Part shown: one piece after another, positions 37,763 through 50,148 of the stretch
Numbering within the stretch: the first letter of the stretch is position 1
Layout: each line of letters begins with the position of its first letter
From: Volvariella volvacea V23
Taxonomy: Eukaryota; Basidiomycota; Agaricomycetes; Agaricales; Pluteaceae
Assembly (NCBI GenBank): GCA_000349905.1
Contig: KB722738.1
Coordinates: 65,790-129,789, forward strand
DNA: 64,000 bases
Direction: 5' to 3'
Notes under the pieces: model-generated
What the model was told of the DNA's origin: nothing
What the model saw: the letters and a program-made list of their open reading frames with translations, nothing else
Databases searched by the model: none
Made by a program: the position numbers and the translations under genes

Positions 37763-40154
37763 ATGGCCTTGTCTAAGGTGTGTCGTTGTTAGTCGGTAGT
37801 GGCAGTGGTAGCTGAGATGTCCATAGCACATTGACGCTGAGCGGCTCCTCCGCGAGTCTCGTGTAGGTGTTACGGTACCTTGTTCTAAGATGCGCATATA
37901 GTTGCTGATACATTCGACCTCAGGACGAGAGCAATTTAACTAGGATTAATCAAAGCGTACTAGTCCCACCTTATGGAGCACGATATGATACGACGCCCAT
38001 TCCAAAGTACCATATGCCAACGGAGGTGAGCGCTTCGTCAGTTGCTCTCATCCATCCTCCACTCACCGCCTACAGGGTATCGATGCGGACTCAACCTATC
38101 AGTTAATTCATGATGTCCTCAGCCTTGGTAAGCGGGCGTTGCACTAAAGGGCGCAAGGACCTAACCTATTTTACCTAGACGGAAGCCCAGTGCTCAACCT
38201 GGCTTCATTCGTCCACACTTGGATGCCGGAGCAAGCTAATAAACTGATGACAGAAAATGTGTCCAAAAACCTTATAGGTATGTCATGTTAATTCTGCTCA
38301 TTCACGTACACTTGTTTACGCATCTTTAGATAGCGATGAATATCCTGCTACTCGTACGTGATTGGTTTACTGACTATATGCGCACTTCTGGAACTCCTTC
38401 CCAACAGAAACGATACACGCGCGATGTGAGTTCCTGTTGTACTGTGCTTTCATCCCTGTGCTCTATACTTACTATTTCTAGGCGTATCTATGTTAGCTGC
38501 TCTGTGGCATGCCCCATCTTCTAAAGAAGCAATTGGTACCGCTACCACAGGTTCATCGGAAGGCGTCCAACTCGGTGGTTTGGCGATGAAAAAGGCATGG
38601 CAGGAGCGAATGAAGGCCAAAGGAAAAGATATTCACAACCCAGGGTAAAGTGCGTCACTTTCAGTTGTTTCCCTCCTAATGCGCGTAGGCCAAACATTGT
38701 AATGGGCGCCAATGCGCAGGTTGCATTGGAGAAGTTTGGGCGATATTTTGATGTGGAATGCCGCCTGGTTCCTGTTTCTGAAGAGAGCAGGTATCGACTA
38801 GACCCCAAAAAAGCCATGTCCTACGTAGACGAAAACACCATTGGGGTTTATGCTATCCTCGGCAGTGAGTATAGCATTTTTCAGCCGATTGACATTCGCT
38901 GTATTCTCTTAGGTACTTACACGGGACAGTATGAGCCAGTCAAGGAAATGTCTGATTTACTAGATAGATACGAGGCTACAACAGGCAATTATGTGCCAAT
39001 TCACGGTGCGCTTTCTTCATCTGGTGATCTTATACATATTCTCAGTGACTCACAGTGGATGCTGCTTCTGGAGGATTCGTTGCGCCCTTTGTTTCGGTAA
39101 CGTTCATCCCCAGATGAGATGGTGGATCCACGCTAATTTATCTGATACCAGCCCAATCTCCAATGGGATTTCAGACTTCCCCGTGTGGTGTCTATCAATA
39201 CCTCGTAAGTTTCGGCACTTTTTCGTGTTGCTGATGCCTGACGTGCCTTGCAGCGGTCATAAATTTGGGCTCGCATATGTAGGCGTTGGATGGGTGGTTT
39301 GGAGAGATAAAGAACACCTACCAAAAGACCTCATTTTCGAGTTGCATTACCTCGGATCCGTCGAGTATTCGTTCTCGCTCAATTTTTCTCGCCCTGCTGC
39401 ACCCATTATTGGGCAATACTTCAACCTTATTCACCTAGGTTTCAAGGGTTACAGAGCGGTAGCGTTGAGCGACATGAAGAATGCGCGCTTGTTGAGCCGT
39501 GCTCTTGAGCGCACCGGGTATTATACTGTTCTCAGCGATATTCATCGTCCATTGCGCCGCGAAACTCAAGCTGCCTTGGATCAAACTCCTACACTTGATG
39601 ATGAGGATGATACCGGGGTGGGTGCACAAGTAGCCAATAACCGACAATCTTTAACTATTGGTATAGAAATATGAACCAGGCCTTCCTGTCGTTGCCTTCA
39701 GGTTCTCGGATACCTTCAAGTCGCAGAATCCAGACATTCAGCAAAGGTGGATCCAAACACTGCTTAGGGCGAAAGGATGGTGAGCATAACTTGGACAACC
39801 TCGAGGCCAGATATCTCAATTAGTTCTAGGATCGTTCCAAACTATGAATTAGCCCCAGATATGCAAGAGGTTCAAATCCTGCGTGTGGTAGTGAGAGAGA
39901 CGTTATCAGAGGCTCTCATCGACCAATTGGTCTCAGATATTGTACGAGAGCTGTTCGCATAAAATGATTGCCGTGCTGATGGAATATCACAGGTCGAAAT
40001 CACAGAGAACTTAGCATCCAGTAGCTCGCCATTACACGCATTAAATGACTTACATGATGCCCACCGCTCTGCTCGCCATCATGGAAAAGGAAGGTCATTC
40101 TTTGGGAAAATCCCGGGAATCAAGTCATCGGGCACATATGCGAAGCCGTGTTAA
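37763..40154 (+). CDS. GAD1: Glutamate decarboxylase
   Basis: PLP enzyme making GABA from glutamate, with roles in the GABA shunt and acid or oxidative stress. The first coding exon is only 15 nt (37763-37777, MALSK). Exon 2 is 37827-37862 ([12 protein letters not shown]) and exon 3 37924-38025, ending KYHMPTE; junctions are in phase 0. Family marks follow: [63 protein letters not shown] and the PLP Lys in [17 protein letters not shown]. The C-terminus continues past a [20 protein letters not shown] segment to [10 protein letters not shown]. About ten introns are needed. Polymerase delta subunit follows 205 nt downstream on the same strand. Confidence 0.92.
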
Positions 40155-40359
40155 AGGGCCTCGAAAGTTGTATCGATGTATTTTTATTTCTGTTTCATGT
40201 GTATCAGTAGTCTTGAATCCTGTATGTAAAGACTGTCTCGAATGTTCACAATGAATTGCCAAGTCCGAGTCTAATTAGTGTACAACAATAATAGCAAACA
40301 ATCGCGACGCGCTTAACATTTTGTGGGACTCGGTGGCAAAATGTTGACCGCATCCTGGA

Positions 40360-42295
40360 ATGGCTGCCCCGTAGGTCCATCAACGATTGCATCGATCCTA
40401 CAGCCTAACTTTGACAAGGGGTATAGAATCCATTATTCGGGCCTCTACTTCAATCGTTCCGCCGCCTGAAGGCGCCACTTCCTTCGAACTGCAGAAAGGT
40501 CTCAAGTCTTTCAAGTACCAATACTCTAATATATACTTTGTAAGGCTCAGGGCTTTGCGGAAATATATTGAGGATGCCGCCCAAAAAAGGTGGAGCGGAA
40601 TTTCTGGTATGTTCACTCAATTTGCCGGTCAATGCAGATATGTGACGGACGCTTCAAAGGGAATCCAATCTTTGTTCCAAGGGTCCTGGAAGTTATCAAG
40701 TCGAAACTATGTTACATAGTTGGAACAGTGTATATGAACATGCCTTTGAAACCAAACGTCTTGATAGACCTTGCTCGTGATGTGAGTCCCTCCAAATTAT
40801 CACCCTTGCAAGCTAACCATCAACATACCATATTGCTAGCAATCCCTGCCTCCCCCTCCTCCTTCCAAGAAGTTCTTTTCCGAAGATGACGAGGTTATGC
40901 TGGAAGACGAGTCAGGAAGAATTAGGCTTGTTGGCAATCGTGTCAAGAAGGCCAGGCTCGTAACTGGAGTTATTATGGGTGCGCTGGGTGTTGAGACCCC
41001 CACTGGAGATTTCGAGGTGGTGGATCTATGCTTTGCGGGAATGGCTCCACAGTCTTCTTTGGAATTGGAGGCAAGCAGAGGAGAACAGATGGACGTAGAC
41101 GAAGCAGGTGAGGGCACAATTGTTGGCATGCTAACCGTCTGTTCACTCAAGAACGCTTCATGTTCTGTTCAGAGGACGCAGCGAACCCAGATGAATGGAT
41201 TGCTGTTGTCTCGGGGCTTAACGTTGGCTCGCCGTCGCCTGCAGATGGGTTAATACAAATCCTAATAGAATTTTTGAACGGCGAGACTGGCACGATTGCT
41301 GATAAACGAATGGCAGCACAAATTTCAAGATTAGTTATTGCAGGGAACTCATTATCAAACGTCACTCTTAATAACAAAGGTGAAGCCGTAAGGCACGGAG
41401 AGGAACCGAGACCAGTGAGTGTGCACCGTCATCGAAAGTACAAAGGCTCATATTATGCGAAGAGAAAACGAAATGATGACCCACCGGAATTCACGTCGCA
41501 TCCCATCTACAATCTTTCAGCGCACCTCCTAGACCTGGCTGGCACACTGCCCGTTCATATCCTACCTGGTGAAGGCGACCCTTCTGGTGTAATCCTCCCG
41601 CAACAACCTTTCCCAAGAGCTATGTTCGGTTCTGTAACTAACACAAAGGCCTTCAAGTGTGAAACTAACCCAGCATATATACGCCTTGGATGTGGTCCTG
41701 AGCAGATGACCTTACGAACGATATTGGTACACTCTGGACAACCTTTAAACGATATGTTCAAATACCTACCAACACCACCCCATACAAGATTGGATATAAT
41801 GGAGTCCACACTAAAATGGAGACACCTAGCACCGACGGCCCCCGATACCTTGTGGTGTCACCCGTACTTTAATGGCGATCCATTTGTAATGATTGAAACG
41901 CCAGACATCTACATCGCTGGTGGACAAAAGAGGTTCGCAACCCGGTTGGTGGAGGAAGAGGCTGACAAAAAATCAAAAGGCGTCGGCAGGAAGAAGCGAT
42001 GCAGGATCATCCTGGTGCCTGAATTTTCAACCACTGGGACTATCGTGTTGGTCAACTTGAGGACTCTTGAGACGAAGACTATGCGATTTGGGTTGGAGAA
42101 CATGACAGGGGGTGTAGACGAGGTTCTGACGGGTAAGAGCTTGATCCGTTCTTCTGTGTGCCTTGCTGAAGTTCTGCTTTAGATGAAGGCCCTGATGTTA
42201 AGGAACCATCTCCTCCAATTTCTGAGTCTATGTTCACGGAGAGTAGGATGGGTGATAGTTCAGGTCCAGAAGACGAATCCTCAATGGAATCCTAG
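40360..42295 (+). CDS. POLD2: DNA polymerase delta small (second) subunit
   Basis: B-subunit of replicative polymerase delta (Cdc1 in fission yeast, Pol31/HYS2 in budding yeast), with an OB fold and an inactive phosphoesterase domain. Exon 1 is probably 11 nt (40360-40370). It splices over 48 nt to give MAAPGIESIIRASTSIVPPP. Later segments: YIEDAAQKRW, PIFVPRVLEVIKSKLCYIVG, GTVYMNMPLKPNVL, RIRLVGNRVKKARLVTGVIM, VVSGLNVGSPSPADG, VHILPGEGDPSGVILPQQPF, and TLWCHPYFNGDPFVMIETPD. An intron near 42132-42183 links DEVLT to an acidic Ser/Glu-rich tail ending at 42295. The alternative start at 40341 reads into a stop. Convergent with the RAD57-like gene, 120 nt apart. Confidence 0.9.
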
Positions 42296-42415
42296 CATTG
42301 CATTATTCCCTCTTCTCATTACGCTATTACTGTACAACTACCGATTGCACGAACAAGGAGGTTGTTTAGATCTAGAGCGCGTCAAATGGGGTGACATGGG
42401 CCACAGCTATGGCCT

Positions 42416-44017
42416 TTAATCTTTCAAGGTACCAACTTCAGCTGGTGTTAGTTGATTCTGCTCCCAAAATTGGTCCCACTCATCCTCGTCTGCCCTTGGC
42501 CCGTCTATTGCTTCCCCTTCCGTCAGTGCATCGAACTGTTTTTCTTCCAACTCTTGCCGCCCAACCTCGATAGAGCCAACATCGAGTGGCGCAAATTGAG
42601 ATGATTGAGATGTCTGGGTTTGGGCAGTTGAATCCTCTGCCGCCAAGATTGGTGGTGCAGTCGGAGCCACGGTACTCCTGCCAGATCCATCCTCCCCATC
42701 TTCGCTTTGAATTACAGAGATTCCGGCTGTTGTCACGATATAGTCCATAGATGCAGGCGCAGAGACTGAACTAAAGATGATACTTAATCTCCTTATCAGA
42801 GTAGCCTTGTCCGAATCGATCACTCCAGCTGAAGGTAGTGTATTCTCCGGTGTAGATGATGCTTGGGGAGTCTCTAATCGTAACCGCTTGTTGCTAGTGT
42901 TGACTGTGCTCTCTGGTACAGGCGTTTCATCAATGTATCGCCTCCTACCTGTACGACTGAGCATGATCCTGGCATTGACCTGATTCGCCCAAACGAGGCC
43001 CAAGGCAGCTTCTTTCCTCCCTTCGCCAGGTATACTCTCAGCTCTCCCAAAAAATCGCGACTGTTCGCTATAAACCAAATCTGTACTTGCACCATCTGAA
43101 GGAATTGGTGCGCCATAGTTAAACGCGTCAACAACCTCGTTGAGGACGAGTATTGCTATCTGATGCATACTTGCAATGCTGTGTAGTAGCAAGGAAATTT
43201 CCACTATGTTATGGGAACGCTCGACGAGGGTTGCGGTACTTGTTCGGTCAGATGTGTGAAATAGTTCGGCAAGTGCGTCGATTACTACAAGCTTGACGGG
43301 TTTGGGGGCCTCTGCCTTGCTTTTAATAAATGAAGGCAGGATACGAGAGAGAACTTGAAGGAGGGCATGAATGGTAGGAACTGGCGTTGTATGGATGTGA
43401 TCTGACCCGCATTCCGTCGAGGATAGGAGGTGGTGGTGTTGGGCAATCTGCAATAATCTTGAAGTAGGTAGCTTTGAGGAGGTGGTGAGATAACATGCAG
43501 AACCTGATAAGCCTTGGAGTTGTTTTGGGAGCTGCACGAATAATGATAGCTGTAATGCAAACTGGGTCTTTCCTGCAGCACTGGAGGGTAGATTATTCTG
43601 TGACTAGAATAGTACGTATGCATGAATACAAGAACTTACCTTTCTCCCGCGACTTCCCAGATCATTCCTGTTCTTATCCCACCACCTAACGCACGATCTA
43701 AAGTGGCATCACCAGTCGTGAACATCTCCCCTCCCTCATCCTTTACGTCCTTTAATAGACGCGGCTGTGGACATGGAGCAGCTCGACAAGCAGCAGTGAC
43801 AAGCTCTTCCACCTGCCTATCGCTAATCTTGAGCTTCTTCGCGAGTTCTTTTGGTGACGTGTGTAGCAGTTCATCCAATGTCGAGATACCTCCTGAGCAC
43901 TTAGTCAGGACAGATTCCAATAAACCTGGATATCAGCTAGAGGAATATACGACCTCTTTTCAGTTGAATCTGCTGCTGAGATGTTAGATTAGAAAATTGG
44001 TGTGTTGTGCTTGTCAT
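42416..44017 (-). CDS. RAD57: RAD51-paralogue recombination protein (RAD57/XRCC3-like)
   Basis: RecA-fold ATPase assisting RAD51 filament assembly. Exon 1 (44017-43954) encodes MTSTTHQFSNLTSQQQIQLK and splices over about 61 nt to GGISTLDELLHTSPKELAKK. This places an N-terminal HhH-like region. Walker A forms across the next intron as GESAAGKTQFALQL, preceded by TTGDATLDRALGGGIRTGMI. Walker B is KLVVIDALAELF. The tail is long, with WANQVNARIMLSRTGRRRY followed by an acidic disordered end. No ATG exists in the long exon, which supports the short first exon. Assignment between RAD57 and XRCC3 orthology groups is not resolved by eye. Confidence 0.85.
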
Positions 44018-44199
44018 AAGAGTGCAGAGAGTGATGGTGACACAGTGGACGACGCGGCGGCTGGTCACACCACAAAACTGAATCGTGCAAGGAATTGCAA
44101 GGCAACATCATGATATGTGGGCTCAGCATCGAGAAGAGAGCAAAATACAGCAACGAGACTGCAATATACAATACAAAGGATCCAAGAAGCCAACTACCA

Positions 44200-47100
44200 T
44201 CATCCCCTGGCTGCATTGTCAGACGATGCATTCCTCCTCAAGAAACCGCCAACCACGTTTGATACCGTCTCGGTCAATTGTCGCTGATGTGTTTGGGTGT
44301 GCTTCACATAAAACAGACGGACATTGGTAGCATTCCAAATACCCAAAGGTGTCATGCCTTTCACGTATATTTCACCCCAAATTAGTGATGTCAACCAAAC
44401 GATTGATGCATCGGACCACTAAGGAGCTTGAGTCAGTAGTTTACTCATTGTCACCTTCATTAGCGTACTTACCAGGAATTTGCGTGGGTTCAATGGTGGT
44501 GGTGCGGGTAGAACTTCCTTCAACGAAACAGTGGATAGGAAATCTACTATGGCGGAGGCTGATGTCGCTCTATGCCGTGATGCTTGTAGTTCTTGGACCT
44601 TGGGCATCAATTCAGAGATGGCGAGCATCACAGCATCCAAAGGCAACCTAGAAAGAAACCAGACATATATCAGGCAACAATTCATCTGAGATTGAAGGAA
44701 TTTACCCTTGCTGCCATGAAGTAACCTGAAACAAGCAGTCAGACTCTGGAAGAATGGTTATACGACTGACGCACCCATTCCTGAGTTGGCACGAAGCCAT
44801 TTCTTCCAATACCAGTAGCAGCAACACGGTCGAGGCTACTGGTAGTGTCTGTTGACATCGACCTTCTGGCTCTCATCTTGCCCCGAGCCTTTTCTGATGG
44901 CATGAGAGGGGCATCAGCCGTTGGCGACGCAGGGGACTCCTGTTCAGCAGCATCCGGTTCAGGAGGGCTGCTGTCAATGTCCTCAGAGGGGTTGCGTGCG
45001 TGTTCTTGTTCGCGCTCCAGTAATCTTGCTTTCTCATCACCAGCCTCTAGCCTTTCCTCTGGCCCAGCAGGTGCTTTTCCCTTGTCTTTACCTTCTAGTC
45101 TCCGAGCTTGCTCTTCTTTCGCGAGCTGGACGCGACGTATCTCCCGCAAACCTCTTGCAAGAGTGAAGGTACCCAGATCTTCGAAAGTTTTGTGCGACTG
45201 TAGAATGCCATAGACAAGGTTCGGGTTCTCAGAGAGGTTATGGAGAAGTACTGAATTAAAAATCTCCAGCCTGTCCGCGTCCATTAGGATTGTCAACGCG
45301 ATCACACACTCGGCAAACTCACATGAAGAACAATAGGCGTGGGTGCCCCTCGTCTGATAATAGAAACAATGGATTAGAGAACGATGTGAACAGTTGAACA
45401 AGGCGTGTAGACGCCGTGACCGTTAGGTTCTTGAAGTGTGGTGCGGAATTGGATAATGCGATAATGAGAGCCGGATAAAGGGAATTTAACTGGCCCGAGG
45501 TAGTTGCTACGATAGCATAGACAGCCTATCTTAGATGGTGAGAATAGGAGAGTATCTATGGTTAATGGCTCCTCACGTTAATTATAAAATCCGCAGCAGT
45601 CCCAGGGGCAGACCATTTGGCTGGAAGCTGTATCCTAACTGGTTTTGTGAGCTTGATCCCAAATGCTGGTTCGGCGGATAATGTCTGAATGATATAGGAA
45701 AGTGCCCGACACAAGCCGTGTTGTTCTAAAAATAATATACTCTCGTTAGCAACCGCAGAAGAGAAGGACTGGGCGGCGTACGTGGCTTATCCTTTATCTC
45801 GAGGGCGTAGCAAAGAAGAGAAGCAATAAGGTCCATGCACTTGTCCGAATCCAAAACATAAGCACGGAATTTCTGGCAAAGATATGAGGGTTGTAAATGG
45901 CCAAAGATCAATTGATTTGACCAACCTTATTCATTTCAAGGACCTTCCACAAGAAGATAACTCCATCTCGTATGAGGAGCAGAACAGAATTGGAATTGGA
46001 AAGGCTTACTGGTTTCCATGATGTAAGGAACAGACTTCCGTGCACCTGGCAGGAGATTATTCATGGCAGCCAGCTGCTGCTCGAAGATGGCCATAATCCC
46101 ATGCAAAATGAATTCGAAATCTTGAACACGATGCTGAAGTGAATTGAGCGGGGACACTACTTGATGCTCAGCCTCACTCACCAATTTCATCAAAAAGTAG
46201 CGGAATGAATTAGTCCGGAGAGAGGGAGATGAGCTCTGTTGTTCTCCACTTCCTGTTACGTTATCCCTCGCACTACCACTCTGAAAATCCAACAACACAC
46301 AAAGGATTTGGAAGCAGATACCAACCAAAGCCGACCGGGGATCCTCGCCCTTGATAATCAAGTGATTGTACGGTAACTTGCCCGCCATAGCTTGAATCGA
46401 GGTATCTACCATCGTAGAATTCATCGCCGTGTTCAGCAGTGAGCATAGAACGGTTAAGACGTCTCGTCGCTGCGTATGCTGCACGAAGTGAAGGGTATAT
46501 GACGATGGTTTGGTGAATAAAGACCCAGGAGATACATAGATCTGCCGCGAAAGCAAGACAAGCAGTAAACGTAGGACTTCTGTCTTGTTATTCTCGTATG
46601 CCTGGCTGGGCCCAGGATCCACTGTGGATCCAACTCCTTTTTCCCTGGTGTTAACTAAGAACTGCTGCATGACGTAACAAAATCATTGGAACGCACCAGA
46701 TGACATATTGTATCTTGTGATTGTCTACTTGGACTTTCATTGGTAGAGTGAATCCACAGCAGAACATAAGGTCGATGATTGCACCGAACAAGCGCTCTCC
46801 AAGTGAGGGTAGTTGTTTCTTCGGTTTCGCCTGTGGTTGAGGGTCATCCTCTGTAGTCTGCTCCTTGTCCCCGCTCTCCTGGGTTTCGTCTTCGCTATCT
46901 TCCCCATCATCAATGACGAATTGCGCGGTCTCATTCGCCACCCCTGAAACTTCGTCCTCCTCATCCACTTCTTCCTTCTTCCAGAAGACCTCGTTCTCAA
47001 ACGTACTTGACTCCCCCTCCATCTCAAAGACAACCGGCAGGACGCGTTGCAATACACGTAGGCAATTTAACACCTCTTTCGTGGGTTGTCGTTCATTATA

Positions 47101-47620
47101 GCCCGATGCAGTTTTCATCAAGTTGGATGCAAATGACGAAACGGTTCCATTGGGGGGTGAAGGAAAAGCGTGGTTGGATATGAGGTCTAACAACCTCTTC
47201 GTCACAACTCGTATCAAAGTTGCCACATTCTCAGGTGCATCCAACAGTGCGCGCCGAACTAGAAAGCCAAATAAGCTAGGATTGGCAAACAAGCTCCTGC
47301 ATAACGTACTATGATGTGGAGTTATTAGAGTGAAGACTTCTGAGGCGGAGTCGAATAAGATGAAATACTGGACGGGTGGATTAGATAGCGCCTGCGAAAC
47401 CGCAAATTGCATACCTGATCCCAGTAGCTATCCGTCTCAGGTATGTTCTATTTCACAAGGACAGGTTCAATTCCAGATAATCCGAGATTGAACGAGAAAT
47501 CCTCACTCGTGTGATGGCTAACTTGGTGATCCCCCCTGGCTGGCTGGGAAACGCTAACTTTGCTTCATCGCCTAGTAAACCGAATGGCGCAGTAAAGCGC
47601 TGAGGAATCTTTGAGAACAT
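44200..47620 (-). CDS. HID1: HID1 family protein (Golgi-associated trafficking factor)
   Basis: Large conserved protein of the Hid-1/Ftp105 family, linked in animals to Golgi and dense-core vesicle trafficking and in fission yeast to Ubp5 localisation. Starts MFSKIPQRFTAPFGLLGDEA then KLAFPSQPGGITKLAITR. Middle marks: FANPSLFGFLVRRALLDAPE, VLNCLRVLQRVLPVVFEMEG, an acidic loop around residues rich in Glu/Asp, and LPSLGERLFGAIIDLMFCCG. Later: AGKLPYNHLIIKGEDPRSA, an Arg/Glu-rich coiled insert, and the C-terminal signature IVDFLSTVSLKEVLPAPPPL and WGEIYVKGMTPLGIWNATNV. Length and order match the family end to end. Many introns of about 50-70 nt. Upstream of it the cupredoxin gene lies on the same strand. 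Confidence 0.9.
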
Positions 47621-47964
47621 TCAACTCTGATTCCAGTCAAAAGTCTATGCGGGTGGATTCAAGTGATGATCAGGTCGGGATGTCGTAGGCTCGCTGTCTG
47701 TTGTCGCAGCGGTTGAGGGGTAGTAAATGTACACAGCCACAGGGACGAAAACAATCTCCACTCGAATAATAGCGCCAAGAAATAAATATATGGAGGAACT
47801 AAGTACATGAATGTAACAACGAGTAGTATAAACAACCACTGCAGTGTCAATGTTCATAAAGGCAAATCAATAGCATAAGGAAATCAAATGCTGCCATACT
47901 GGTCATCAGATTTATCTATCTGCCCAGAACCACCCCCAGCCTTCATGCCATAATACTACGTTAT
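47621..47964. other. Intergenic region
   Basis: 344 nt carrying the 3' flank of the cupredoxin gene and the promoter of HID1. The short hydrophobic open frames here are not supported as genes. Confidence 0.45.
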
Positions 47965-48885
47965 TCACAATAACATTGCAACTATACCTGCAGCTAACGC
48001 GGAAATACCACTGCCGACTACCAATCTAATGGCGTCGCTGCTTGACCCAGAGGAGCCGGATGAACCGGATGAACTTGGCGAACCAGTGTTATCAGGCGCA
48101 GGTGGTCCAGTTGCAACACCATTGGCACCACCCGTAGCGAAACCTGTGGGTTGCTAAAATAACATGTTAGAAATGTCCTTCCAGAGTGAAGTCAATAAGA
48201 GACCACTTACAGATCCTGCATTCGGGCCGGCTGCTTTTGCGGCAGACACGAAATTGTCGAAGCTATTATCTCCATTACTTGGTGCATTGATCGCACCGAC
48301 CATTCCCAACCCGCAGTGTCCCGCTTGCTTACAATAGAACCAGATAGCTATAGGAAGTGGTAAGCTATCATGACAACCAAACCAGTTAAGGAACACATAC
48401 GGTCCGTGCTTGTCACATTAATAGTGAAAGAGCTGGCGCTCGTCAAGCCTGAGTCAAAACCGGCACTAGAGTTTCCAGATGCAGCAAGATACGTGCATGG
48501 GTTTTCAAACGTCGATTGCGTGACAGAGTGATCGATCCCACCACTGTGATTAAATGCAATCAATACACAGGGTCAATTCCTAGGCATTTTAAACGAACTC
48601 TGGGAACCAGAAGGTAACAAGGGTGCCAACAGGCGCTTGAATGTTGTTGGGGCTGAAGGAAAACGAGCCGCTGGATGCTACGTTGATCTGTCAAATGGCA
48701 TTAAGCACACGGCATTTCCATAACATTTGCCAGCGGCTTACATTCATATGTCCTGGGGTATCTGCAGGTGCAGATGGGGCAGCGCGGGCAGCGTTAGTTG
48801 TCGCTGGAGTATTGTCCGGTGGTGCATAGCCATACTGGGCAGCAGCCAATGCAGGTAGTAAAAGTGCAGAGATATAGGACTTCAT
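47965..48885 (-). CDS. Secreted GPI-anchored cupredoxin-like serine-rich protein
   Basis: Extracellular blue-copper-fold protein of the fungal serine-rich type. Signal peptide MKSYISALLLPALAAAQ, a Pro/Ala-rich spacer, then the cupredoxin domain: VASSGSFSFSPNNIQAPVG, FNHSGGIDHSVTQSTFENPC and WFYCKQAGHCGLGMVGAIN. Candidate copper ligands are the His of the first segment and the Cys/His/Met cluster of the last. A Ser/Gly-rich stalk (SSSGSSGSSGSSSDAI) leads to a hydrophobic end (ISALAAGIVAMLL), as in a GPI signal. At least four introns. Likely a cell-wall or surface protein; metal binding is inferred. Confidence 0.88.
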
Positions 48886-50148
48886 TATATTTCGTTACCT
48901 AGGGGGGCCGGGTGGTTGAAGGAGATCGGGAACTGGGATGCCTAGGTGGGGTGCCATTGGCAGGACAGGGAGAGACTATTTATTGGGGCCAAGGTTGAAC
49001 GCCGCAGGAGAAGCGCGATATGTTGTCCGGCATGAGTGCTATTCCCAGGAAATAAAGGTAATGGGCATTGCGTAAAGGATGCCGATTCGCAGGCCAAGCG
49101 CAAGTGGGGTTGTAGGGTGAGCTATTAATTGCGTTGCCTCGACGCAAGCAACAATGGGAGGAATCTTCTATTCTGAGTAGATCCTAATTGACTCCCTGGA
49201 TGGCATCGAGCTGTTTTTGGCAGGATGTATTTTAAGCATCAATACAACGGGCGACTTCGGCCGCCCAAATTGCGATTTGATGTACTGCCACCATATAGTG
49301 GGTAGCGTTAGTGTTGACAAGGATGGGTGAAGGAATTGCTACTCCTGCGTCAATTCCGGCTTTGTAAGATCCGTCTCGATGATTCCCACAATCAGGAAGT
49401 GAGTGTGCATTCATTTCGGCATTCTCATAAAAACGAATAAAACAAATGGTTCGCGCCCCTCGCCTGAAGGTGGAGTGGTGCTCATAGAAGTCCGCTATCT
49501 TTTTGCTGCATGGACTCCAATACTGGAAGGATGCTCCCCGAGGCCGACTGCATGAGGCCTGTGGAGTTGAAGTAGTCCAGAGCTAACTCAGCCCTGCATA
49601 CAAAAAGGCCTCGGATTAGACAGTTGTAATACGCAGGTCTAAAAATAGTGCTCACTTTCTTGCATTCATTGCACCTGAACTCGCAAAAAATTCTCACTAG
49701 CCCCTCGAGGAAGGCGTTCATGACGCAGTTTGATCTCGAAGTCTCAGAGGAATGCTCCTGAATTCAAAACAAGCATGACAGCGTGTCAAGTTCCTTGAGA
49801 TCTCGAATCGTCCAATGGTAGAATTCCTGGGCAGTCCCCGATAGTGGCATGACTTGCTCCAGACGTCCGACATATCCATGGAGCGCCGCTTGCTGTGCTC
49901 TTGCTATATTCCAGGGACACGGCCACGCCGGTGTTCGCTGCTGGCCTGAAGCCGAATGTGCGGTTGTGGGTGCCTGCGTTCGGCGGTGGTGGAGTTGAGT
50001 TAGGAGTTTATTTGCTGTTGTTATGTTCTCAGGGCATTGACCTCAAAAGGAAATGATGGGATTAGTCCCTAACTGTACAAGTACGGGCCCATGAAGCCAC
50101 ACAACTCACTACCCAAGCTCTAATAACATCTCAGCATACTAGGCCATA
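48886..50148. other. Intergenic region with unresolved minus-strand open frames
   Basis: 1.26 kb between divergent genes. Minus-strand pieces at about 49482-49595 (AELALDYFNSTGLMQSASGS) and 49232-49414 (GSYKAGIDAGVAIPSPILVN) look somewhat protein-like. No exon chain, start or family could be found. Possibly a decayed or lineage-specific gene. Confidence 0.35.

Noticed and set aside
37700..37980. Minus-strand exon chain (GRVMGVQFKEKGKDVMFIWP) as a small gene
   Set aside because: It is antisense to the GAD first exons, whose phases, splice sites and N-terminal sequence fit the GAD family better.
40341..40470. Alternative POLD2 start MLTASWNGC
   Set aside because: The frame ends at a stop after about 42 codons and does not reach the conserved region.
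47645..47857. Short hydrophobic minus-strand frames
   Set aside because: Located between the cupredoxin stop and the HID1 start, in two overlapping frames with no support.
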